64,000 nt of DNA from Pseudisothecium myosuroides (taxonomy: Eukaryota > Streptophyta > Bryopsida > Hypnales > Lembophyllaceae). Within the stretch, counting starts at the first letter, position 1. Each line of letters opens with the position of its first letter. A program made the translations under genes and the position numbers. This document shows, piece by piece, positions 20,514 to 33,113 of this stretch. The stretch covers positions 9,300,001-9,364,000 of the forward strand of contig OX637296.1 of NCBI GenBank assembly GCA_951799445.1, read 5' to 3'. A model generated the notes under the pieces. The model was not told where the DNA came from, searched no databases, and worked only from the letters and a program-made list of their open reading frames with translations.

Positions 20514-23500
20514 ATGGGAGACAAAAAGAAGAATTTTGCAGATGCAGAGTTAGAGAGCGAAATGGGTTTCTTCCAAGAACCCTCAGTGCGCTTGAAAAAT
20601 GTTGAAGTTGAAGCGGCCAAATTTAAGGAGGAAGGTGATATGGAAAAAGCTCTCTTTTTAAGTATGCAAGTAAGTACTACCGTTCAATGCATTTTGTTTT
20701 GAATTCTTTGATTATAGACTAATGAATATACATTAAAAAATTTCAGAGTCAAAAAAAATAGAAAAAATTGCATTCTACAAAAAATAGGCTATTAAATACA
20801 CATTTTGTAGAGGTATCATTTTTTTTCTCGATCATTGTCCAAATCTAAAGCCTTTAAATAGAATAATATTTTTGTATATTCAATGATATATCATTTATTT
20901 AACTTTTTCAATCTCAAAATTTTTAAACTAAATCCTCATAACTATAGGTATATAGGTAATATTATAAATTGAGTTTGAAGAAAGTTTTATAATGGTCACT
21001 TTATACATTGAGAGAATTGTATATAGTTGATTCGTAATTAGAAAAATAAGTAGAATTATGTTTTTTGAAACTAAATTTTACATGTTATATAATTTGAATT
21101 TTATATATTTTAAATAAAAAAATATTGAAATACACTATGGTTTTCAAACTATTCAAATGAGGCAAATTAGAACTTAAAACATCCCATTTTCCATACTATG
21201 TATATGCATTCAAATTCGCTTTCAATAAGATGTTAATGTGAATCATCTAAATTTATATGACCACTAATAGGTAGAGCCTCATTTAAATTTAAATAAACCA
21301 AATTCTTCTTTGAATACTTTCTTAAGTTTCTTTGCATATTTTTATTTATTTAAAAGTCCATTTTACCAGTTCATATTTGTGTTTAGAAATATTTAAATAC
21401 AATAAACCTTAATATTTATATTTTATATTATAAAATATTCATTTAAAAGCTTCAAAGCTTTAAAGAGTGTAAAGCCATACCTAAAAACTTATTGCACAAT
21501 AGAGATTAACTTCTTTATTAAATTTAAATAGTACTACTAACCAAGATGAACTACCTAAATGAGCTTAAATAATGTTTCTTTATGTCTTTGATAGCAATTA
21601 GCACTTGCAAAGCTCTGTTATGAAGATCCATCTATTGTTGACCGTGAAGTTGTGTTGGCAAAAGCACACCTCAATTTGAGCAATATCTACCATGACATGG
21701 TACATAATGCATAGCATATTTAAAAATGTTGTTATAATTATATTTGATATTTGATTGTTCATCATGATTACTAATTTTTTTTCTTCAATAACCTCCAACA
21801 TTTTTATAAGATGACTTTGACAATCAAACTAGTTGATGATTTTACTAGGGCCTTGGAGATCAAGCCTTTTTCCATGGGCAAAAGGTATACATATTTTTCA
21901 AATTTTAAAAAATAAAATTTATTCTCCATATTGTTGCAAGGTGATGTTAAAATGTTCTACAGTAGTTACATTCAAATTTTATTGTGGTTTCTAAAATATA
22001 TTTTGTTTTTCTTAAGCCTTCAAAATTAATAAATGCAAATTAATTGAATTTCCTCCTTGTGAGTGATGATGCATTTTTAAGGGGGAAATATTATTTGATT
22101 AAGCATCATTTTGATGCTGATGAAGGCTACAGAGAGGGCGGACCCTTCTAAAACAGGCACAGGCAAAAATAATGATATGACTGTATTAACCTTAATAGCT
22201 GTTGCAAAAGCCATGATTCAACGTAAGTGTAAAAATTAAAAATTAAAAATTTGTGTATTCTATTTTAAACATAAAAAAATAAAAAAATAAAAAGCTTTAT
22301 ATTTTAATATAAACAAGACATATAGAATTTGAAATTTATTGTAATATTCAAATTGCAGTATTCAATATTTTATATACCTTTGTAGTTTGTATGTACAGGT
22401 TGTGATCCCAAATGCGTAAATTATCTACAAAGGGCACTTGTGATCAATCATGAACTTCATGGTTCTGATGTATTTCTTCTTACTACATCAATCTCAATTT
22501 TTGGATAGTACTTTAAAAATAAGTATTCCATAATTTGTACACATAATATTTGTTTTTTCAAGTGAAACAATATTGGGACAAATAGATGTTTTTTCAACAA
22601 ATTTTTTTTAACGCAAATTGGTTTTAAAATGATCAATTTGATAATTTATATAAATATGTAATAGATATAATTTAAAATGTAATATTATAATGTCCTATAA
22701 AAAATTGTTTGATGATTTAATTTTAGGAAAAGTCATGTGTTGTTGGTCTAATGCCATGCTGAAGTACAAGATAATAAATATTAAATATATTTCAAGTAGA
22801 GCAATTTTGATTGAGAAAAAATTAAAAATTAAAAATTAGATATACAATTTAATTGAAATTAGAATAAATAATTGTTATTCAATATCTATTGCACCCTACT
22901 TCATGTGAAAAGGATGTGGAAATTATTTGAGGACAATTATTGCTATCTAGAATAATAATGTTGATTTAGAAGTTGGATTGAATTTGTTTTTTTGTATAAA
23001 CAGCATGATTCAAATTTTCCCATTCATGAAGGATTTGGAGATTTCTATATGAATCTTGGAGATAGTCGAGCTTTATATAAAGAAACACAATCATCAAAGT
23101 TGAAAGAGACTTCAATTGATGTTAATGATAAAAAACATGAGAAAGAACGTGATGACTACCAAAAGGCTATGGATGAATATGCAATAGTAAGTTTAGAAAA
23201 ACTTGGTGTAAATTCATTTCTATATTTGACATCATATATTGACAATGTAAAGATTTTTAGCAACAGTGCTAGCGCATGAGCCTATGAGCCTTGAACTTAG
23301 TTGTAGTTATTTACTTACAACCATTTGAATGTGTTTATAATAGATGTACCTATAACATAGGTATACTATAATATCAAAAGAATCTATAACATAGGTAGCT
23401 ATAACATAGACCATTGTGAATATAGAAGGTATCTATAATATAGACTCCTAGGCTCACAAGCTCATAAATTTTATGCTTATATACTAGCACTCTTTAGATT

Positions 23501-25675
23501 TTTAGTGGCCTTAGAACCTAATTCAATGATTTTATAGTTTGTATATGGTGTAGGCATATGAAAAGATAGCAGGTAGTGGTAGAGCAGCTAGAGCATTTGA
23601 GAGCGGTGGTACAAAAGATGCGAGAATGGGAAACATGTTTGGAAAGGCTGCAAAGGTAGAAAATCTCTACATTCACTTTCACTCTCACAATAAGAAATCT
23701 GGGGGGGGGGTATACAATTTTAGGTGACATCTATCTGTTTTTATGTCAACAATAATGTCAAACGTAACATCTTGACATAAAAATAAGTGGATGTCACCTA
23801 AAATTGGCCCCTCTCCCTAGGGTTCTTGTAGTGTTTGTTATATCACTTTCAAGATTCCATGTAAGAAGAGAATGAAGTTGGCCTTTCTAATTGAATACTA
23901 GACATCATTCACTTTGTAATCAATGACATTTTTAACCTCTAAATGCCCAAGGAACCAAAATTTGGTGTCATCAATAATTTGAAGTTAAATAAATCCTAAC
24001 CAAGTTGCTATTTTTAGTAGTTTATATTTTTGTAAAATTCTTTTAGAAGTCTAGTTCTTTTTCGATTTTGAAAATGATTGATTATGATTTTTCTATTCAA
24101 GATTTTGTGCAAGGGTACCCATTGCAATCTTGACTTTCCATAGTGGTAAGGGCTCTTGGAAATGAGCCTCAAATACACTAAATCTTGGAGAAAAAATCAC
24201 CTTAGAAATTCAATTAAAAAATTGTAGAGTAGATTTTGAGAAGCCCTAAATTGATATAAAAAAAAAAGATTATGCATGTTAGGTCCTTTAACCTCATATT
24301 TGTTTAGTGACCAACTTTTTAGATTTGGCATGTGAAAAGAAGGTTGAAAGACTTCAAGTCATTTTTGCAGTTTTGACACCCTCATAATTAGACATTATAA
24401 TCTTTCAATTCATAAGTGATATCGTTGTGTTCTCTTTTCCCATGTGATCTCTACCATGTCTAGTTTGAATTTGTACGGTCACAGTTTAAAAAAATCGATA
24501 CAACTTATCAAAATGTTGGCTTTCTGTTCAATTTAGAGCAAATTCCTAGAAGCTCAAAAAGGCCTTGGACATTTAGGGGTTAAAAATGGCCCTTCTAAAA
24601 TAAATTCTTATATTATAAAGAATTAACTAAAGTACATTTTACATTTAATTATTAGCCTTTTGAATCAAAATTTTGTGAAGTAGTGTCGAAGTAAACAAGG
24701 AAATGATGAAGAAGCTGCAACCATATATGAGAAGGCTGCTGCATGCCTTGAATACGCATCTCCACCCAATAAAGCAAAACTAGCACAAATGTATTACGAG
24801 CTTGGCATCACTTATCACAAAATCAAGGTGAGGTTTTAATTCTATCAAATGCAATAGTTGTGATTACAATAGAAAATATTTTAACATAATATTATGGTTT
24901 TCATTATTTATGATATATTGCTAGAATTACAGAAATATTCCTATTCGATGGATGCCTGCAAAAAAGCAATTGGATACCTTATTGGGGAAACAAAGGACAA
25001 TGAAAAGAATGGTCAAGAACCACTTTTATTATTGATAAAGAAACAACAAGCGATCACATTTTATGATGGAAATGAAGTTGAGAATGCAAAGACAATGTTT
25101 GAAGAATTGATGGCACTTCAAAGAAAAGAGTATGGTGGAAGTAGTGTCATTATTGCAGAGGTAAATTTAATTTATTTTAAATGCCATGTTAGGAATTAAT
25201 ATCCTCTATCTCCTCAAGTTGATAGAGTTTTAATAGTAAAGCTCTCTTCAGTTTGCACCAAGAGTATCATAGGAAGTCTCAACTAAGAATAGTACAAAAG
25301 AAACACAACACCAAAGTCCATCAAACTCTAGTTTTGGTGCTTCAAGGAATTTTGTCCTGTATTTTTTTCAAACTCCGGCTCCTGGTCCCTCATTGCACAC
25401 ACTTTACAATTAAATAAACTTTAACAAATGATAATTATGTTTGAAGAAATCTAGAGGGGGTGTAACAATTGAACAATCAACTTACTATTTTATTATACAA
25501 ATGTTTGCAGACACTAAAGTACTTGGGTGATGTACATGTTGCACTTAAGGATAAGCCGCAAGCAGCAAAATTCTATAACCGTGCATTACACATCTTAAAG
25601 AAACGATTGGGTTCAACAGACCAAACTGTAAAACAACTTGAACAATATATTAAGCAACTCAATCTCAAAGACTAA
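20514..25675 (+). CDS. TPR-repeat protein, TTC23/kinesin-light-chain-like, ten exons
   Basis: The exons are 20514-20669, 21595-21699, 21811-21884, 22104-22222, 22399-22469, 23004-23186, 23554-23655, 24684-24827, 24933-25160 and 25511-25675. They give 448 aa, with all junctions in phase. TPR-like helix pairs are visible near residues 30-87 (EGDMEKALFLSMQ, then AHLNLSNIYHDM), 150-200, 280-335 (EAATIYEKAAACLEY; YYELGITYHKIK; YSYSMDACKKAIGYL) and 395-435 (YLGDVHVALKDKPQAAKFYN, then ALHILKKRLG). Such repeats bind partner proteins. The arrangement recalls TTC23 and kinesin light chains, which work at cilia or on motors; this assignment is tentative. Exons 3 and 4 are the least certain. The start is the first ATG with a basic leader (MGDKKKNF). 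AATAAA follows the stop at 25681. Introns contain elements at 23264, 23705 and 23936. Confidence 0.7.
23264..23494 (+). mobile_element. Family F MITE in a TPR-gene intron
   Basis: AGTGCTAGCGCATGAGCC at the left and GCTTATATACTAGCACT at the right form imperfect inverted termini of a ~230-bp non-coding element. Its body is full of CTATAACATAG repeats. It lies between exons 6 and 7 of the TPR gene. Confidence 0.7.
23705..23818. mobile_element. Small hairpin MITE with G-run
   Basis: AATTTTAGGTGACATC near 23718 pairs with GATGTCACCTAAAATT near 23790, and further pairing (TTTTTATGTCAA with TTGACATAAAAA) extends the stem. The left edge is a run of ten Gs; the right edge is CCCCTCTCCC. The whole ~110-bp unit would fold on itself. 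It lies in the intron between exons 7 and 8 of the TPR gene. Confidence 0.75.
23936..24579. mobile_element. 644-bp TTAA element in a TPR-gene intron
   Basis: TTAA at 23932-23935 and 24580-24583 flank termini CCTCTAAATGCCCAAGG and CCTTGGACATTTAGGGG. These are imperfect inverted repeats close to CCCCTAAATGTCCAAGG. The recurrent AATCTTTCAATTC module is at 24405. It is non-coding. Confidence 0.85.
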
Positions 25676-26096
25676 TTTGGAATAAATTGTAGACAACTTG
25701 TTAGAGTTTTGTTCAAGAAATTCATTGTATTTGCATGAAAAATTAAACAAAACTATTTGTACAAAGTGAAGGATTAAAAGACCATTTTATTATTGATTCT
25801 TGAAGTTTGGACCATGTTCTTGAGTAGTAAGAATAATTTCTTTCAAATTTTCATTTTTCCACATGTCTTGCTTTGCAATCAAGCGTATAAGAGTTCAATA
25901 AGTGCTTAATGTAATCTCATTGTTGAACCTTCCCTACCTTTTTGAGGAAAATAATTATAATTTTTTTTATTTTTGTAAAGTATTCAATGTGAATTTTAAG
26001 CCAATAATGTCAAAAAAATTGAATTTTAAATATTCTTAATAAATCTTCAAAATTAGATGATGATAGAGTCAATAGACTTAGAAATGTCTTGTTTGA

Positions 26097-26871
26097 CTCC
26101 TAAAGTCCCCAATGTCCCTACGGAACCACATTAGACTGTGATTTTTTTATCCACCCCACCCCAAATACTATTTTTTAATTTTCCACTTAGTCCTCTTGAG
26201 TCCCTATTCTTTCTTAAATGTTTGAATCATTCAATTCCAAGTAGTGAGGTGAGTATTATGAGGAGTTTTTTTTTATGGCATTGAAGGTAGAAAAAACATA
26301 TAAAGTTGTCTTTTGTACTCAATTTTGAAAATATCCAACTAAAACAAATAAATATGATCTATTGTTTATTAAAATATTCTTACCATTGGAATTAATGATT
26401 CTCAATTTCTTGTAAAAGTTATTAGTGGTTTTAATCTCTTTTTTTCATCCCTACTACCTTCTATATTATGATTTTATTAAATATAAATATTATTAAAGAT
26501 GAATATAAAAGTTTTTTGGGTCAAATTTTCTTACATATGTTCTCAATCCATTTTCCAACATATTGGCTAAATTGCACAAGTTCTTGACATACACGTATTT
26601 TCCTTAAAATGTTGAAAGACAAAACTTTACCTTTAGGAAGGACTAGAAAAATCTACTTTTTGAAATTTAGGCACATTGAACTTGCAATTGGTGGGGCTTT
26701 TTACTCTAAAATTTTGGAAGCATGTACATGAAAAAAACCAACTAAAGGATCATGTGGTTGGATTTGTTAGACAATAATTACAAATGAAGATTTTAACTTT
26801 GCTTTTGATTCAAGTATTTTGAAGCAACTTTAGGCCTCAAAACACTGCAATATTTGAGCGGTTAACCCCTA
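26097..26871 (+). mobile_element. TTAA-type element, family G
   Basis: CTCCTAAAGTCCCC follows TTGA at 26093-26096, and TTAA follows at 26872-26875, shared with the next element. The body matches 6211-6925 in reverse. The right terminus is degenerate (ATATTTGAGCGG). It is non-coding. Confidence 0.6.
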
Positions 26872-26875
26872 AAGG

Positions 26876-27607
26876 ACCAAGCTGGTTTTTTTGGCAACAT
26901 AGTGATTTTGGGCAGCTCACTAGGAATGGATTTTTTATTTTTTTTCTTTGAAAATTTTACACAACATGTGCCCGAGGAGTAGCTTTAGGACCCCAAAATT
27001 TTCGTAACTTTTGACTACATAGTTAAAAAGTTATTGCATGATATGTGATTTTCTTTGAACTTTGGGCAGCCCGGGCAGCTCAGAAAATTTCTTTAAAAAT
27101 GACTTTTAAAAAAGATAAAAAATTGAAATTGGTTCTTTAGATTTATATATATGTGGGAAGCTTTGAATCATTCAATTCCGATCAATGAGTCAAAAGTTAT
27201 GAGGAGTTTAAGTTTAAGGGTAGGTATGGTTTTCAAAGACTCCATACCTACCTTTAAACTTAAACTCCTCATAACTTTTGACTCATTGATCGGAATTGAA
27301 TGATTCAAAGCTTCCCACATATATATAAACCTAAAGAACCAATTTCAATTTTTTATTTATTTTTAAATTCATTTTTAAATTCATTTTTTAAGGTGCCCAG
27401 GCTGCCCAAAGTTCAATGAAAATCACATATCATACAATAACTTTTTAACTATGTAGTCAAAAGTTATGAAAATTGTTGGGCCTTAAAGCTACTCCTCATG
27501 CACATGTTGTGTAAAATTTTCAAAGAAAAAAAAATAAAAAATCCATTCGTAGTGAGCTGCCTAAAATCACTATGTTGTCAAAAAAACGCAGCTTTTTCCT
27601 TTAGGAG
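26876..27607. mobile_element. 732-bp foldback TTAA element (near-perfect palindrome)
   Basis: CCCCTAAAGGACCAAGC starts after TTAA (26872-26875), and TTTCCTTTAGGAG ends before TTAA (27608-27611). The two halves (26876-27229 and 27243-27607) are inverted copies of each other around a loop of about a dozen bases (TTTTCAAAGACT). For example CTCATAACTTTTGACTCATT is mirrored exactly across the centre. A single arm of the same sequence is found at 33896-34255. It is non-coding. Confidence 0.92.
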
Positions 27608-27611
27608 TTAA

Positions 27612-28124
27612 GTTGGAAAAGATATGAGATGAATTGCAAAAAAAACTAAATTGCCAACAGCTCTAGAATGGAATTGTAAAATGTCAATCTCTATAGTGAT
27701 ATTTTTGTTGCAAGTAATCTAAATTAAGTTAACCTTTTGTTCTTAAAAATTGTAAAAGTTGAATTAAATAGCATAGATTGCATGTTATTTATTTAGCAAG
27801 GTACCATAGTTTCCCACAAAACAAGTCCTCATATTTTTCCATCTTAATCAACATTGAATGAAGCAACGCTCTTATTATATACTACGTACATTTTTCTATT
27901 CTACAAACGATATTAGTTCTACTTTTTATATCATTTTTTCATTTTATAAAAGTTGCCCAATATACATAATTTGTATTATTTTTTTTTACCCTAAGGTTGA
28001 ATGGAAAAGACTTTATATCATAAAAAAGCTAATACATTCCTAAACCCTTCAAAAACTTTCAACAAATCACTTTAATCAATGTCAACAATCATTTGACATC
28101 TTGCACACCTATCAAAAATCCTAA
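27612..28124. other. AT-rich non-coding stretch
   Basis: No gene or clear repeat border was seen. Confidence 0.45.
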
Positions 28125-28443
28125 ACATTAGATGAGATTTCAGCCCTGTGAAGGGCTGCGTGTTCCCAGCCTGTGGGAATTGCCGAATTCAGGGCCGCGG
28201 CCGCGGCAGTTCGCTGACATGGCCGAGCGACTGCCACGTCGGAAAAAAAATTCAAAATTCAAAAGAAAAAAATGAATTTTTTTTCTGTTTTTTTTTCATT
28301 TCAAGACTAATTTTTTTTTTTTTTTTTTAATTTTTTTTAAACTTTTTTGTCGGGAACAGCCGTTCCCTGAAACTGCGGGGTGGACCAGCATCGGGAACGG
28401 GCCTGAAACGGCCCTCCCGACCCCCCAAAATCCATCTAATGAT
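28125..28443. mobile_element. GC-rich MITE with CATTAGATG termini
   Basis: CATTAGATGAGATTTC (28127-28142) and AAAATCCATCTAATG (28427-28441) are inverted termini. The two flanking blocks (28143-28225 and 28347-28426) are strikingly GC-rich and themselves rich in palindromes (GGCCGCGGCCGCGG; GGGCCTGAAACGGCCC). The centre is a series of long A and T runs. The composition differs sharply from everything around it. A chance ORF crosses it, but no gene is supported. Confidence 0.75.
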
Positions 28444-29443
28444 CCCATTCCATGATTTTGAAATGAATTATGCAAACTTACATGAAGTTCAAGAAGTCAT
28501 AAACTGTAGTATACACTAGTAGTATAAACAATCAAAGATTTTTAGACTTTGGAAACTTTGAATACCAAAATTTCAAATGTTTTTATAGAGATGGTGGTAT
28601 TTAGTACAACTTGTTTTGATTGGAAGACCAAGAACAAAGCCATCATACAATTGACATGGCTCTACAGGCCTCCAACATGATTGAAGAACTTAAAGAGACC
28701 TCCAAGTTCCACAAGGGAACCAACTATGCAATTTTTAATTTTCAAATATACAAATAAGATTTTTGTGAATTTTCAAAGTCGAAAGTATAGGGTGATTTCC
28801 ATTAAAGGCATTCAAAGTCCAAATGTAGATGAAATTCTTGAAAAGATAAGCAAAATGGCTCTAAAACATTTGTGACTTTAGTCGGGGCACTCTAGTCTTG
28901 TGGCTTCTTGTCATGCAATTCAAGAGAACCATGTGGGCACTCAAAAATTGAGAAATGAACCTTAAATACCTCAATGCATAAACCAACTAAAAGTAGGACT
29001 TTTCTTCTTTTTGTGCTACCATTGATGATTGATTGAAAATTTTGGACCTTGAAGATGGAAATTTTTTAAATGTTTACATTCAAATATTGAAGTTTGGAAA
29101 CAATTGATATTGGAACCTATTTGACGGAATGAGATGAATTTTTTGTCATTGATATAATTTTGTACACATCTCTATACTACTAAAACAACTTAAGTTGACA
29201 CTTTAGTCCAATGTAGAACGTGATGTTTGTGGCATATGCTATTAACAGAATGTTGTTAGGACTTGAAGTGGCTACCTCCTTGAAATAGATATTTTATTGA
29301 AGCAATACAATACAAGCTCATAGTAGATTCTAAACGCATCGTGGATGCAAGAATAGACAACAAGGCCTCCAAAAAAATTGTATAGAGAATGAAAACATTG
29401 AAAAAAATGGTGCCAAAACAATTGTGACTTCAATTAAAAAACT
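28444..29443. other. AT-rich non-coding stretch
   Basis: A short ORF at 28681-28875 has no family features. Nothing else is recognised. Confidence 0.4.
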
Positions 29444-29447
29444 TTAA

Positions 29448-30593
29448 TTCCTAAATGTCCTGTCAACCATATTATGGTCCCTGTTCAACTTTAAGGGATG
29501 CCCTAATCCACTAAAAACCTTTTTTCTTAAATTTTAAATTTTTATACTAGTAATTTGTCAGTTTATCTTTCCATAGCCATATAAATTCTTTGATTTGAAC
29601 AAAAATTCTGCCATGGGTGAATCTTCAAAGTCAAACACTCCAAAAATGCTCATTGTAGAGTGTCTTGAAAGAAAAACCTAGCCAATCAGAGGCCATCCCA
29701 AGAAAAAAAATTTGTGGGTATACAAGTGGGCAAGGGGCTCATTAGTTGGAGCATAAGGTAGACAAGCCTATTGCCACCATGATTTAGCAATTTGAATATC
29801 TTGGAGTCAACTCCAAGAGGGACACATATTTTCTAAAGTGTGCACTTGTTCCACGAATCAAACCTAAGACAATAAAACTATAATTTTTTTTCTTAAAATT
29901 ATAATTTCTAAGAATTTTTGAAGTGGTCTGCCATGAAATTACAAAACCGCTCATAGAATGGAGTCATAAACATCTTGAAAACAACCCATGTACTTCAGTG
30001 TTCACCATTAAAGGATTGACAAGTTACCCCTTGTTGGCATCAATGCAATGATTTTGTCAAAAAATGAAAAAATTTGGATGAGTTTTGGATGAAATTTGGG
30101 CCAAAAGTAGATGATGAAATTAGGCAACCAACAAAAATGGGGTGGCTTACCTTATAGTGAATGGGTGCGGTCAAGTGAATTTTTTGTTTTCCCAATGTAC
30201 ATCACTTGATTGCAAGGCTCTAAAAACAATCTTTCATTACTCCAATCTTTTTGAAAATTGGCATGCATGTTCTTAACTATTCATACTTGCATATGATTAA
30301 AAAAACTTTTATTTTGTAAAAATTTGAGATAGAGGTCCCAAAGTCCAAAGTCATTTGATCCGAGAAAAAAACTATGTTTTTTCAAAAACTTAACTATGAT
30401 TGCAGATTGCTCAAAATTTATATGGTCAAAGTCTTTGAAAATTAAAGTATAGACTAATTTGAAAGTGGTGAATAAGATACTATGGTTGGATTTTTCAAAA
30501 AATGATTCTAATATAAACAAATTATACTTTCATTTTCAAAACAACAATTTGGAGGTGATTTTGGAAGGAAGAGCTCTTTTGGACATTGAGGGG
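29448..30593. mobile_element. 1.15-kb TTAA element
   Basis: TTAA at 29444-29447 is followed by TTCCTAAATGTCC; GGACATTGAGGGG is followed by TTAA at 30594-30597. The termini are imperfect inverted repeats of the CCCCTAAATGTCC type also seen at 23936. It is non-coding. Confidence 0.7.
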
Positions 30594-30597
30594 TTAA

Positions 30598-31891
30598 CTA
30601 TCATAAATGGCTTTAAAATTCATGGCATCATGTTGTCATGAGGCTTCAAAATTTGATATTGGTCATGTTGCATTGTTGCTTCCCACAAGAATGTCATCCT
30701 CCTCAACCTTAATGCATCCATATAGAAACCAACTCCAACCTTGATATTTATCTATGATATTATTTTTTTCATATTATCAATATAAAGCATTTATGAGGTA
30801 ATTAGTTGGAGGCCAAAGGCTTTGCTCCCTAAACTTAAAATATCCACAGATATCAATTTTTCATGCCATACATAACCCGCTTAATTCATGCCATACCATA
30901 TCAATTTGTAGTATATTTTTATTATCCAAAATTTTAAATATATTGAGATTAATTTGTATTCTAACCTTTCAATGTTCAAAACTTGTTTTTAGATTAGTTT
31001 ACATCTATACTATAGAATGGAAACCTCAATTATACGTAAAGATGTTTATATAATGAATTTGGAAGAAACATGCTTAATTTATTTGGATGAAATCATTAAA
31101 AAGAGATGTAGATTTTCTTTTTAATAATTTTCAAATATTGTCAAAAATTGCATTCATAGAAAATTAACTAAATATGCAAAAAAATCATCGTAGTTATACT
31201 TAATGGAATGTTTAAGGTTAGCATCCTTCCTTTTGTCATTAGATTTGTGAATAATTCTAATGATGACCTTTAAAGCGGAGTTGTTTTAGCTCATTTTTGT
31301 ATTGACAAATATTCCTTTAGTCTCGAAATAAATCTAAAGTTTCCAAATATACTTGTCTCAAATTAAATTCAAAATTGGCTCTCCACAACTTGATGGACAA
31401 CATCTAAAGCTAGTTTGAACACCCTTAAGCAAAGTAATCTGCACACGTCACACTCCAAAGATTATACAACAATTTGATCCTTGCAAAGAGAATCAAAACA
31501 CAACTTCTAATCAACCAAAGGTGAAGAATTCAACCCAAAATTGCACTGAAATTGTTATTAACAAATCTCTTGTTGAGAATTTCTTGGAGTTGAATCACAA
31601 GACATTGTCGAAATTGAATACACAGGACATCAATGAACGTCATTGCACCAACATTGCTTGAAGAATGATCAAAATTAATACCATTAGAGCAGTTTCCCAA
31701 AGGACAAAAATTTGTCACTTTTGCCGCTTGTTTTCAACATGCGTTGCTTCACTTTTGACTTCCATTCTTTCACACCTAGTGGGGTTTAGTAAAAGCTTCA
31801 AGATCTCTGCAATCCCTTGAAAATAGGAACAATTTACACATTAATCTAGCATTTCTAGGAAACCCCAAATTTATTTCGAGATAGAAGGAGT
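30598..31891. other. AT-rich non-coding stretch
   Basis: No gene is supported and no border repeats were found. Confidence 0.4.
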
Positions 31892-31895
31892 ATAA

Positions 31896-32800
31896 TCCAT
31901 AAAGGACCAAGGCCTTTTTTTTGCCAAAAAACACTCAAAATAGCCATTTCTATAGCAAAAAGTAAAAAAAATTGATTTCCCCCCCACATCTAACCATAGT
32001 ATCTTACACCTTACTAGTATGAGAATGTGTGGAAAAAATTCAAATTTTTGATTGCATAGATTGCACGATATCTGTGTTTAAAGTAGAAAAAACAAATTTT
32101 TCAACACATTGTAGGACTACATTTTTTGACTTTTGAATATTTTTAACTTAAATTTTTTGCACTACAAAGTTTTGAGCTTTAAATCTTTATAGTGAAGAAT
32201 TGAGTTGAGAGTCTAGGGAAAAAAAATTCAAAAAAACTTAATTTTCATTCTTAAAAAAATTGTTAAGTAGAAGTAGGTACGAGATAGAAGGAAAATCTAA
32301 AATATTAATATCTTTTAGATGGAATTAAAATGTACTAATTCCAATGGTGAGATTGTTCTAGCAAGCAAAGTAAACCATATGGAACTTTTTTTTTTTAAAA
32401 TTGCAAAAATTGCATTCAAAAATGAATCTTACAAGTTATTTTTTTCAAGAAGATGCTCTAATTGCCCAAAAAACAAGATTGTCCATAACTTTCTCACGAC
32501 AAATCCAAATGAAATGAATCAAAACTTTCAAGATAGACAAAAATATAATCTATGAGAAAAAAAAATTTAGTTTAAATTTTTGCCAATTTTTTTTGTTGCC
32601 CCTTCTTCCCTGTTTTGAGCTTATTTGGGTATAATTTTTGTTCCTAGGCATCGATTGAAAAATATATATATATTCCCATGAAGCTGATGAGTTTTTCTAT
32701 ATTCAAAAAAAGTTTTAAAAATTCAAGACAAAATTTCAACTCGTAGGTACCTGCCCAAAATCCCATTTGTCTCCCAAAAGGACAATGGTCCTTTAGAGGA
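31896..32800 (+). mobile_element. Family A TTAA-type element (~905 bp)
   Basis: TCCATAAAGGACCAAGGCC follows ATAA and GGTCCTTTAGAGG precedes ATAAA, i.e. both TTAA sites have mutated. The whole body matches 1309-2187 in the same orientation. Confidence 0.85.
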
Positions 32801-33050
32801 TAAAGTTTATATGTACAACCTAAGCCATGGAATTTTGAGGCACCATGACAAAAAACTCATAAACGAAGCCACATCTACTTTGGGATTTTAAGGCACCAAT
32901 ACTAATGTATCATAATTAAAGCCATGACTATTTTGGAACCAATTTTGGCTTTAAATAGTCATTTACACCACCAAAAATTGCCACACATTTTCAAGAGTAA
33001 TCAATGAAAATTGAAGAGTTTTAGGGGGCAATCAATGAAATTTATCCCAA

Positions 33051-33113
33051 TTGGAAAATCTATGAAAGGACTAATGTAAATTGCTAATAATTTAGTCCTT
33101 TCATAGATTTTAT
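33051..33113. repeat. Short hairpin
   Basis: AATCTATGAAAGGACTAA and TTTAGTCCTTTCATAGATT are inverted around AATGTAAATTGC; the hairpin is a short perfect stem of about 16 bp. Nothing shows it is transcribed. Confidence 0.75.
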
